5,118 nt of DNA from an uncultured Slackia sp. (GTDB lineage: Bacteria; Actinomycetota; Coriobacteriia; Coriobacteriales; Eggerthellaceae), in NCBI GenBank assembly GCA_934646845.1, contig CAKUEV010000148.1:1-5118 (forward strand). Direction: 5' to 3'. Under the pieces are notes generated by a model, which saw only the letters and a list, made by a program, of their open reading frames with translations, was not told the DNA's origin and made no database searches. The first letter of the stretch is position 1, and every line of letters begins with the position of its first letter. The position numbers and the translations under genes are program-made. Below, piece by piece: positions 1-5,118 of the stretch.

Positions 1-207
1 ATGTGCGTTGCGTTTGCGGTCACCGGCAGCTATGTTGTGGTCGCGCTTGCCCATGCGGCGTACGACATCATCGATATTGAAATCGAGGGCTCGCGCATGG
101 TGAACGAGGACGACTACTTCTTTGGTGAGGTTCCGCAAAGCGTGATGCTTGATATGTACGAGGAAATTTGCCGCGAAGAAAACGAGCGCGCGAATCGCGG
201 AGAATAG
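1..207 (+). CDS. Hypothetical protein, probably the C-terminal end of a membrane protein (5' partial)
   Basis: The reading frame is open from the first base to a TAG stop at 205-207 and gives 68 residues. The ATG at base 1 could be a real start, but no upstream sequence is visible, so I treat the gene as cut by the window edge. Residues about 3-25 are hydrophobic (including the run GSYVVVALAHAAY) and could be one membrane segment. Residues 26-68 are hydrophilic and mostly acidic, ending in EEICREENERANRGE, as expected of a soluble tail. I recognise no family or catalytic motif. The strong stem-loop 9 nt after the stop supports this being a real gene end on the + strand. It converges with the fic gene. 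Function is unknown. Confidence 0.55.
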   Translation: MCVAFAVTGSYVVVALAHAAYDIIDIEIEGSRMVNEDDYFFGEVPQSVMLDMYEEICREENERANRGE

Positions 208-215
208 CGTGTGTT

Positions 216-266
216 TACGTACGGCCTGCTTCGAATGTTTGCATCCGAAGCAGGCCGTACGTATTT
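216..266 (+). terminator. Long stem-loop terminator between convergent genes
   Basis: A perfect 18-bp inverted repeat (216-233 with 246-263) encloses 12 nt. Three more pairs (235-237 with 242-244) can form past one A-C mismatch, leaving a TTTG loop. On the + strand the stem is followed by TTTCTT (264-269), a short U-tract that suits termination of the gene ending at 207. On the - strand the flank is AACAC, without a U-tract, so use by the fic transcript (stop codon 268-270, right at the stem base) is possible but weaker. The imperfect U-tract is the main doubt. Confidence 0.75.
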
Positions 267-267
267 C

Positions 268-1515
268 TTAAGGACGATGGTCGTTGATGGTGAGCCTCTC
301 CTCTCCGTGTTTCGTGAGAACAAATGAAAGCGGTCGTAGGCTCTTGGTTTTGATCAGGCCTTTCTGTTCGAGCGCGGCGGTGTATTTGCGTGCGGTTGGC
401 TGTTTTGCTCCAATGTAGTCGGCAATTTCGGCAATGCGAACCTCGGGAGAGAAGCCGAAGAGCTTGGTTTGAGCGAGCTGGTAGAGGATGTCGATTTCTT
501 TGCTGCTTATATCGCTCTCGGTTTGATCGCTTGCGATATTGAGGCTCTTTGAAACGCGATTTAGAGCGTCGAGGCTTTCCGTCAGGGTTTCAATGATTCC
601 ATCTTGTGCATCGCTGATAATCTCCATCAATGAAATGACGAACATCGTTCCCTCGTGCTTGTTAAGCCTCTTTTCGACGGATTCAAAGGCGGCATAGTAC
701 TTTTTTCGATTTTCGGCTATGCCTCGCGACACCGAAAGGGCGGTGATAATCGACAAGGGCTCGCTTAGGTGCATTGCGAGCAGGAGGCGTCCGGTGCGTC
801 CGTTTCCATCGTAAAAAGGATGGATAAACTCAAAGTAGTAATGAGCAAGGAGGGCGCTATAGAGCTGCGGCATTTCTTCTGAATTAGCAAGGTCGATCAT
901 CTCGGCTACCCTGCGTATTATCTCATCTTCTGGCCATACTCCCTCGTGTATGGTCTTGGTGCCGCTTTCTATGGTAACCGGATCTTTCCTAAATAAAGCA
1001 CCGTCGAGTTTTGTGTTCTTGTCGAGTTCGCCGTCCATCACCCCGTCAAATAGGAGACGGATGTCTTTGGGGGATTGGGGAAGTTCGAGCTGCTGGTCGC
1101 TAAGTGAAAGGTAAAGTCTGGCGAATTCGCGAAACCTTTTTTCGCCCGTAGGGCTAGCTTGGTGGTTTGCCGAGTCGAGGGCCTCTTGAATTTGTTTGCG
1201 TGTGCTATGGACGCCTTCTATCTCATTACTGCATGCGACTTCGTTGAAGATGAGCTTCCTGATGAGTGCGGCACGCGCGATTCCGGGTAATTCTCGGGAA
1301 ATGTTCGAAATGCGGCGCTCTTTGCGCAGAACTGCTTCGCTTAGGAGACTAAGCTGCTTTGGGACGGTCAAAAAAAGAGGATCGCCATCAATGTTGATGT
1401 TGGTGACAAATGCTGATTCTGATTTGATTCGCGATAGATATTCAGCGTTTAGCCGTGCTTCGCCTTCCGACCCAGCACGATAATAAATTTTCGTGAGATC
1501 GTCGTAGCTCGCCAT
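268..1515 (-). CDS. Fic-family protein (class II, self-inhibited) with C-terminal winged helix
   Basis: A predicted cytoplasmic Fic enzyme; most characterised members transfer AMP from ATP to a hydroxyl side chain of a target protein. The FIC core motif HPFYDGNGRTGR is intact at residues 232-243, with catalytic His232 and Arg243. An inhibitory helix SNEIEG (96-101, key Glu100) lies before the core, the class II arrangement in which the Glu blocks productive ATP binding. Residues 1-90 resemble the Fic_N region. Residues about 336-400 look like a winged helix, with recognition-helix-like QPTARKYTAALEQKGLI (372-388); Shewanella SO4266 is a Fic protein with such a domain. I chose ATG 1515-1513 (415 aa) because GAGGA sits 5 nt upstream. 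An in-frame ATG at 1575 would add 20 residues but has only a weak ribosome site. The gene is clearly lower in GC than its neighbours, suggesting acquisition. No antitoxin partner is adjacent. The target and true activity are unknown. Confidence 0.93.
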   Translation of the reverse strand: MASYDDLTKIYYRAGSEGEARLNAEYLSRIKSESAFVTNINIDGDPLFLTVPKQLSLLSEAVLRKERRISNISRELPGIARAALIRKLIFNEVACSNEIEGVHSTRKQIQEALDSANHQASPTGEKRFREFARLYLSLSDQQLELPQSPKDIRLLFDGVMDGELDKNTKLDGALFRKDPVTIESGTKTIHEGVWPEDEIIRRVAEMIDLANSEEMPQLYSALLAHYYFEFIHPFYDGNGRTGRLLLAMHLSEPLSIITALSVSRGIAENRKKYYAAFESVEKRLNKHEGTMFVISLMEIISDAQDGIIETLTESLDALNRVSKSLNIASDQTESDISSKEIDILYQLAQTKLFGFSPEVRIAEIADYIGAKQPTARKYTAALEQKGLIKTKSLRPLSFVLTKHGEERLTINDHRP

Positions 1516-1520
1516 ATTGA

Positions 1521-1525
1521 TCCTC
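1521..1525 (-). promoter_or_regulatory. Ribosome binding site deciding the fic start
   Basis: Read on the - strand, GAGGA is followed by a 5-nt spacer (TCAAT) and the ATG at 1515-1513. The alternative upstream ATG (1575-1573) is preceded only by a weak purine stretch (AAGAA). This favours the 415-residue protein over the 435-residue version. Confidence 0.7.
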
Positions 1526-1563
1526 GCTATTCGAATTAAACCCGATGAAATGATATTTAGCGC

Positions 1564-1569
1564 ATTGTA
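1564..1569 (-). promoter_or_regulatory. Possible fic promoter -10 element
   Basis: TACAAT on the - strand fits a housekeeping -10 box (5 of 6 bases) and would start transcription roughly 40 nt before the preferred fic ATG. The -35 side is poor: at a 17-nt spacer there is only a T-run (1592-1587). That -35 region coincides with the first operator-like half-site (1578-1588), so a protein bound there could block or assist polymerase. The assignment is weak, resting on the -10 match and AT-richness. Confidence 0.3.
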
Positions 1570-1577
1570 TTTCATTT

Positions 1578-1611
1578 CTTAAATTCAAAAAAGCGAAAAA
1601 ATGAATTTAAG
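1578..1611. repeat. Operator-like inverted repeat, promoter-proximal copy, upstream of fic
   Basis: CTTAAATTC (1578-1586) and its exact inverse GAATTTAAG (1603-1611) form a 9-bp inverted repeat with a 16-nt A-rich gap. Half-site centres are 22 bp apart, about two helical turns, a spacing typical of a dimer binding one DNA face. The same arrangement recurs exactly 50 bp further upstream (1629-1661). The site overlaps where the fic -35 region should be. A transcriptional operator is the simplest reading; the bound protein is inferred, with the winged helix of the Fic protein itself as the first candidate. Confidence 0.6.
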
Positions 1612-1628
1612 GATGGGAATTCGAGTGG

Positions 1629-1661
1629 CTAAATTCAATTGTTGCCATAATTGAATTTAAG
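1629..1661. repeat. Operator-like inverted repeat, distal copy, upstream of fic
   Basis: AAATTCAATT (1631-1640) and AATTGAATTT (1649-1658) form a perfect 10-bp inverted repeat around GTTGCCAT. Allowing one extra base in the right arm extends it outward to GCT/AGC. The halves AAATTCAA and TGAATTTAAG match those of the proximal dyad at an exact 50-bp offset, while the dyad cores differ (A-rich versus GTTGCCAT). Conservation of half-sites but not cores argues for protein binding rather than recent duplication. It ends about 10 bp from the fucO terminator stem. Confidence 0.6.
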
Positions 1662-1663
1662 CT

Positions 1664-1700
1664 AAAAGAAAGAGGGCCCGCTCGATGTTTGCGGGCCCTC
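1664..1700 (-). terminator. Rho-independent terminator of the fucO-like gene
   Basis: Read on the - strand, a perfect 10-bp GC-rich stem (GAGGGCCCGC at 1700-1691 in the RNA sense, pairing with 1681-1672) closes a 9-nt loop and is followed at once by TTTCTTTTA. It begins about 20 nt after the TAA stop at 1721-1719. On the + strand no T-run follows the stem directly, so it is directional. It should stop fucO transcripts before they run into the fic control region. Confidence 0.88.
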
Positions 1701-1718
1701 CTGTGGCAAATATCTTTT

Positions 1719-2879
1719 TTACGCCATGATCTTGCGGAAGAGCTCGACCACCTGGTCGTGGTCGGCTTCGCGCGGATTGCCGGGGAAGCATGCGTCGGCC
1801 ATGGCGTCGCTGGCCAGCTGCTCGAGGTCGCCTTCGACCAAGCCCGCGCACGTCTTGGGGATTTCGACGTCTTCGGAGAGCTGGCGCACAGCGGCAATGG
1901 CGGCGTCGGCGGCTTCTTCGGTGCTCATGCCCGCGGTGTCAACGCCCATCGCGCGGGCCACATCGGCCAAGCGATCGACGACGACGGGCTTGTTGAATTC
2001 CATCGCAATAGGCAGGAGCATCGCGCAGGCAACGCCGTGCGGCGTGTCGTAGTGCGCCGAAAGCGTGTGCGCCATGGAATGGTCGATGCCCAAGCCCACG
2101 TTGGAGAAGCCCATACCGGCGACGTATTGGGCGAGCGCCATGCCTTCACGGCCGCTTGCGGGCACGCCGCTTTTCGCTTCGGCCACCGCGTCGCGCAGGT
2201 TCTTCGAGATGAGCTCGATCGCCTTCAGGTGGAACATGTCGGAAAGCTCCCACGCGCCCTTGGTGGTGTAGCCCTCAATCGCGTGCGTGAGCGCGTCCAT
2301 GCCGGTGGCGGCGGTGAGGCTTGCGGGCATGGTCGCCATCATTTCGGGGTCGACTACGGCAACTTCAGGAATATCATTCACGTCGACGCAGACGAATTTG
2401 CGCTCCTTTTCCGTGTCGGTAATCACGTAATTGATGGTGACTTCGGCCGCGGTGCCAGCGGTGGTAGGCACGGCAATGGTGAACACGGCATGCTTGGTGG
2501 TGGGCGCGACGCCTTCGAGGCTTACCACGTCGGCGAACTCGGGGTTCGTGGCGATGATACCAATGCCCTTCGCGGTATCCATGGCGCTGCCGCCGCCCAC
2601 GGCCACGATGCAATCGGCGCCGCTGGCCTTGAAAGCCGCCACGCCCGCCTGCACGTTTTCGATGGTGGGGTTGGGCTTGATGTCGCTGAACATCTCCCAC
2701 GCGATGCCCGCTTCATCGAGCACGTCGGTTACCTTTTTCGTGACGCCGAAGCGCACCAGGTCGGCGTCGGTTGCCACAAACACTTTCGAGAACTCGCGGC
2801 GGGTGATTTCGCCGGGAATTTCCTGAATTGCGCCTGCTCCGTGATAGGAAATGTTGTTCAAAACGAAGCGATTTGCCAT
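1719..2879 (-). CDS. fucO: Lactaldehyde reductase / 1,2-propanediol oxidoreductase (iron-dependent group III alcohol dehydrogenase)
   Basis: A 386-residue cytoplasmic enzyme closely resembling E. coli FucO (about 383 aa), which reduces lactaldehyde to 1,2-propanediol with NADH in anaerobic fucose and rhamnose breakdown. Near-identical blocks include PTTAGTAAEVTINYVITD (138-155) and GMDALTHAIEGY (193-204). The nucleotide-binding signature GGGSAMDTAKGIG lies at 95-107. By alignment to FucO the iron ligands are Asp195, His199, His267 and His281, all present. The chosen ATG (2879-2877) has a strong AAGGAGG 5 nt upstream and gives the family's usual N-terminus MANRFVLN; the frame stays open for 90 codons further upstream, but without meaning. 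The gene stands alone: no sugar kinase, isomerase or aldolase is nearby, so the physiological substrate is less certain than the family. The region around 266-276 (DHSMAHTLSAH) differs from E. coli FucO and may alter substrate preference. Confidence 0.93.
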   Translation of the reverse strand: MANRFVLNNISYHGAGAIQEIPGEITRREFSKVFVATDADLVRFGVTKKVTDVLDEAGIAWEMFSDIKPNPTIENVQAGVAAFKASGADCIVAVGGGSAMDTAKGIGIIATNPEFADVVSLEGVAPTTKHAVFTIAVPTTAGTAAEVTINYVITDTEKERKFVCVDVNDIPEVAVVDPEMMATMPASLTAATGMDALTHAIEGYTTKGAWELSDMFHLKAIELISKNLRDAVAEAKSGVPASGREGMALAQYVAGMGFSNVGLGIDHSMAHTLSAHYDTPHGVACAMLLPIAMEFNKPVVVDRLADVARAMGVDTAGMSTEEAADAAIAAVRQLSEDVEIPKTCAGLVEGDLEQLASDAMADACFPGNPREADHDQVVELFRKIMA

Positions 2880-2884
2880 AGCTG

Positions 2885-2891
2885 CCTCCTT
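2885..2891 (-). promoter_or_regulatory. Strong ribosome binding site of fucO
   Basis: AAGGAGG on the - strand, 5 nt before the ATG at 2879-2877, is a near-perfect Shine-Dalgarno sequence and settles the start against the longer open frame reaching 3149. Confidence 0.85.
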
Positions 2892-3085
2892 GTGTCGACG
2901 GGCTGCCGTTGCGCGTTGCGTTTGCGGCGCGTCCCCTTTGGCGTGCCCGATTGCTTGTAAGAACAAGATACTCGTTTGCTCGTTGAGCGAGGCCGAAAAT
3001 GACGTCGTTTTCGAATTGCCAGCCCAATCGGGAAAGGCTTTTTGCAACGAAACGTCAACATCGCGTGACGCTCGCGTGGGCTTGC
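2892..3085 (-). promoter_or_regulatory. Upstream region of fucO, promoter not identified
   Basis: About 190 bp of the divergent intergenic region lie between the fucO ribosome site and the htpG promoter. I found no convincing -35/-10 pair on the - strand; TATCTT (2970-2965) is a weak -10 candidate. A small dyad, CTTGT-AAGA-ACAAG (2954-2967), and a tandem CTCGTT repeat (2971-2984) sit just around it and could be control sites, but they are short enough to occur by chance. The open frames crossing this stretch show no protein-like features. Confidence 0.3.
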
Positions 3086-3113
3086 TTGACACCCGCGTGC
3101 GGCGAACTACAAT
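3086..3113 (+). promoter_or_regulatory. Housekeeping sigma factor promoter of htpG
   Basis: A perfect -35 TTGACA (3086-3091) is separated by 16 bp from TACAAT (3108-3113), which matches the -10 consensus in 5 of 6 bases. It is by far the best promoter in the window. Transcription should begin near 3119-3121, the left edge of the CIRCE element, giving a leader of about 130 nt before htpG. Strength plus an overlapping repressor site is the usual layout of HrcA-controlled heat-shock genes. Confidence 0.9.
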
Positions 3114-3119
3114 CCTGTT

Positions 3120-3146
3120 TTGGCACTCGAGCATGTTGAGTGCTAA
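3120..3146. promoter_or_regulatory. CIRCE element (HrcA repressor operator)
   Basis: The arms TTGGCACTC (3120-3128) and GAGTGCTAA (3138-3146) flank exactly 9 nt (GAGCATGTT). The consensus is TTAGCACTC-N9-GAGTGCTAA, so 17 of 18 arm bases match; the only change is A to G at the third base. It starts 6 bp after the -10 box, at the expected transcription start, the usual place for HrcA repression. HrcA itself is not in the window. Confidence 0.95.
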
Positions 3147-3252
3147 CAATCGCCGCCGCCACGTGCGAACGCGGGCCCATCGCCTGCGCCGCCGTGCGCG
3201 ATACGGCGATTACCAGGGTACAAGCCGCTGGGCGGCAGGAACATAGAAAGGC
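3147..3252 (+). other. GC-rich structured 5' leader of htpG
   Basis: The leader from CIRCE to the start codon is long for a single bacterial gene. AATCGCCG (3148-3155) pairs perfectly with CGGCGATT (3204-3211), enclosing 48 nt of very GC-rich sequence. A second hairpin, GCCGC-TGG-GCGGC (3224-3236), sits just before the ribosome site region. The CIRCE dyad would also be transcribed and could fold. I recognise no known riboswitch or RNA thermometer class; an effect on translation is inference. Confidence 0.4.
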
Positions 3253-5118
3253 ATGGCCCCAATGAAGAAGTTCAAGACAGAGAGTAAAAAGCTGCTCGAC
3301 CTCATGATCAATTCGATTTACACGAATAAGGAAATCTTCCTGCGTGAGCTTATCTCCAACGCGTCCGACGCCGTGGACAAGCTCTATTTCAAGAGCCTCA
3401 CCGACACCGACGTGAAGCTTTCCAAAGATGAGCTGGCCATTCATGTGTCGTTCGACAAAGACGCGCGCACCGTTACCGTGAGCGATTCGGGCATCGGCAT
3501 GACCAAAGACGAGCTCGAGAAGAACCTGGGCACTATCGCCCATTCCGGCTCCCTCGAGTTCAAGACCGAAAACGACAAGGCCCAGGGCGACGACGTGGAT
3601 ATCATCGGCCAGTTCGGCGTGGGCTTCTATTCCGCATTCATGGTCGCCAAAGAGGTGCGCGTCGTGAGCCGCGCGTTCGGCAGCGACGAGGCGTGGGCGT
3701 GGGTCAGCGACGGCGTTGAGGGCTACACCATCGAGGAAGCCGAGCGCGCCGGGAACGGCACCGATATCATCCTCACGCTGAAAGACGATACCGACGAGGA
3801 AAAATACGACACGTACCTTTCCGAGTGGGGCCTGAAGAACCTTATCAAGAAGTACAGCAACTACGTGCGCTATCCCATTACCATGGATTGCGACAAGACG
3901 CGCGAAAAGCCGAAGCCCGAAGACGCCGGCGACGATTACAAGCCCGAATTCGAGCACTACACCGAGCGCGAGACCATCAATTCCATGGTGCCCATTTGGA
4001 AGCGCAGCAAGTCCGACGTGACCGATGAGGAATACAACGAGTTCTACAAGTCGAACTTCCACGACTTCGCCGACCCTGCGCGTACGATCAAGGTGCACGC
4101 CGAGGGCGCCCTTACCTATGACGCGTTGCTGTTCATTCCGAGCCGCGCGCCGTTTGACCTGTACAGCAAGGACTACAAGAAGGGCTTGGCGCTCTACAGC
4201 TCCAACGTGCTCATCATGGATAAGTGCGAAGAGCTTCTGCCCGATTGCTTCAACTTCGTGCGCGGCGTTGTCGATTCGGCCGATTTGCAGCTGAACATTT
4301 CGCGCGAGACGCTGCAGCACAACAGCCAGCTGCGCGCCATTGCCAACAAGCTCGAGAAGAAGATTAAGAGCGAGCTCGAGAAAATGCGCGACAACCATCG
4401 CGACGATTACGAGAAGTTCTTCGAGCAGTTCGGTCGCGGCCTGAAGTTCGGCATTTACCAGAGCTACGGCATGCAGAAAGGCCTGCTCGGCGACCTGCTG
4501 CTGTTCTATTCGGCCAAGCAGCAGAAGATGGTGACGTTCGAGGAATACACCGCCGCCATGCCCACCGACCAGAAGGCGATTTACTATGCCGCCGGCGATT
4601 CGACCGACCGCTTGGCGAAGCTGCCTGTGGTGAATTCGGTGCTCGACCGTGGCTACGACGTGCTGTTGTGCACGCAGGACGTTGACGAGTTCACGTTCCA
4701 GACCATGCAAACCTGGGGCGAGGGCGAGTCGGCCAAGGAGCTGAAGAACGTCGCTTCGGGCAATTTGGGCCTGGAGACCGAGGACGAAAAGAAGGCCGCC
4801 GAAGACGCCACGAAGGAAAACGAAGGCCTGTTCGGCGCTATGAAGGATGCTCTGGGCGACGCCGTGACGAAGGTTGCGGTGTCCACGAAGCTTGCCACGG
4901 CCGAGGCCGCGCCGGCATGCATCACCGCCGAGGGCCCCGTGTCGCTCGAGATGGAGAAGATTCTCTCGCAGATGCCCGATATGGGCGAAGCCCCCAAGAG
5001 CGATCGCGTGCTCGAGGTCAACGCTGTGCACCCCGTGTTCACCACGTTGAAGGCTGCGCAGGAAGCGGGCGATGCTGAAAAGGTGAAAACCTACGCGAGC
5101 CTGCTCTACAACCAGGCG
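3253..5118 (+). CDS. htpG: Hsp90-family molecular chaperone HtpG (3' partial)
   Basis: A cytoplasmic ATP-dependent chaperone that works as a dimer and remodels client proteins with DnaK. The visible 622 codons nearly equal the full E. coli protein (624 aa); the frame is open at the right edge, so only the last residues are missing. Numbered from 3253, the GHKL ATPase domain shows RELISNASDA (31-40, with catalytic Glu32 and Mg-binding Asn36), DSGIGM (78-83), GTIAHSG (93-99) and GQFGVGFYSAF (119-129). The middle domain has QLNISRETLQ (346-355), with the ATP-contacting Arg351. The stretch after about 505 is charged and variable, as expected before the dimerisation domain. The start is ambiguous: ATG 3253 has AGGA 12 nt upstream, while ATG 3262, which gives MKKFKTES, has AAAGG 10 nt upstream; the family N-terminus fits either. 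Expression is probably from the CIRCE-controlled promoter, so heat-induced. Confidence 0.97.
   Translation, partial: MAPMKKFKTESKKLLDLMINSIYTNKEIFLRELISNASDAVDKLYFKSLTDTDVKLSKDELAIHVSFDKDARTVTVSDSGIGMTKDELEKNLGTIAHSGSLEFKTENDKAQGDDVDIIGQFGVGFYSAFMVAKEVRVVSRAFGSDEAWAWVSDGVEGYTIEEAERAGNGTDIILTLKDDTDEEKYDTYLSEWGLKNLIKKYSNYVRYPITMDCDKTREKPKPEDAGDDYKPEFEHYTERETINSMVPIWKRSKSDVTDEEYNEFYKSNFHDFADPARTIKVHAEGALTYDALLFIPSRAPFDLYSKDYKKGLALYSSNVLIMDKCEELLPDCFNFVRGVVDSADLQLNISRETLQHNSQLRAIANKLEKKIKSELEKMRDNHRDDYEKFFEQFGRGLKFGIYQSYGMQKGLLGDLLLFYSAKQQKMVTFEEYTAAMPTDQKAIYYAAGDSTDRLAKLPVVNSVLDRGYDVLLCTQDVDEFTFQTMQTWGEGESAKELKNVASGNLGLETEDEKKAAEDATKENEGLFGAMKDALGDAVTKVAVSTKLATAEAAPACITAEGPVSLEMEKILSQMPDMGEAPKSDRVLEVNAVHPVFTTLKAAQEAGDAEKVKTYASLLYNQA

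Noticed and set aside
114..323. A 69-codon open frame on the - strand at the left end
   Set aside because: It overlaps the left gene antisense, the terminator stem and the end of fic in another frame, with no ribosome site or domain.
1516..1575. N-terminal 20-residue extension of the Fic protein from the ATG at 1575
   Set aside because: The ribosome site there is weak, the likely -10 box lies inside this stretch, and the GAGGA before the ATG at 1515 is much better.
1578..1661. A CRISPR-like array or recombination site in the AT-rich repeats upstream of fic
   Set aside because: Repeat units are only about 10 bp, inverted rather than direct, with just two dyads and no integrase or cas gene, so an operator explains them better.
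1689..2960. A 423-codon open frame on the + strand across fucO
   Set aside because: It is antisense to the iron-dependent dehydrogenase and rich in His, Gly, Arg and Ala, typical of the shadow of a GC-rich gene. It also runs through the fucO terminator.
3133..3246. A 37-codon Arg-rich open frame in the htpG leader, ending 6 nt before the htpG ATG
   Set aside because: Its position suggests a leader peptide, but it has no Shine-Dalgarno sequence, starts inside CIRCE, and its Arg-rich content follows from the GC-rich leader. Conservation would be needed to revive it.
3055..5031. A 658-codon open frame on the - strand across htpG
   Set aside because: It is exactly antisense to an unmistakable HtpG. 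Its product is a Leu/His/Val/Arg-rich composition artefact of GC-biased codons, with no recognisable domain and no ribosome site of note.

Overview
The window carries four protein genes plus a well-defined set of regulatory sites. By composition and protein style it looks like a moderately high-GC anaerobe. The HtpG and lactaldehyde reductase resemble those of gut Coriobacteriia (Eggerthellaceae-like Actinobacteria) or Firmicutes; this placement is an impression from reading the proteins, not a search result. A CIRCE operator shows that the host should encode HrcA.

Layout, left to right. Positions 1-207 (+) hold the end of an unrecognised protein with a hydrophobic segment and an acidic tail, closed by a strong 18-bp stem-loop (216-263). 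Converging on it from the right is a Fic-family protein (268-1515, -), with the canonical FIC motif, an N-terminal inhibitory helix and a C-terminal winged helix. Upstream of fic (1578-1661) is an AT-rich stretch holding two inverted repeats of the same AAATTC/GAATTT half-site, exactly 50 bp apart, a likely operator array. It abuts the rho-independent terminator (1672-1700) of the next gene, an iron-dependent lactaldehyde reductase/1,2-propanediol oxidoreductase (fucO-like, 1719-2879, -).

A 373-bp divergent intergenic region follows. Its right half carries a near-consensus housekeeping promoter (TTGACA-N16-TACAAT), a 27-bp CIRCE at the predicted transcription start and a GC-rich leader of about 130 nt, leading to htpG (3253 to beyond the right edge, +), which encodes the Hsp90-family chaperone.

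The genes do not form one pathway or operon. fucO and htpG look like host housekeeping or metabolic genes with high GC. The fic gene and its operator region are visibly lower in GC and look like an accessory insertion with its own control. The most interesting observations are the twin-dyad operator next to a Fic protein that has its own DNA-binding domain, and direct HrcA-type control of htpG. I see no CRISPR array, tRNA, rRNA or insertion sequence, and no evidence here of a wholly new multi-gene system.
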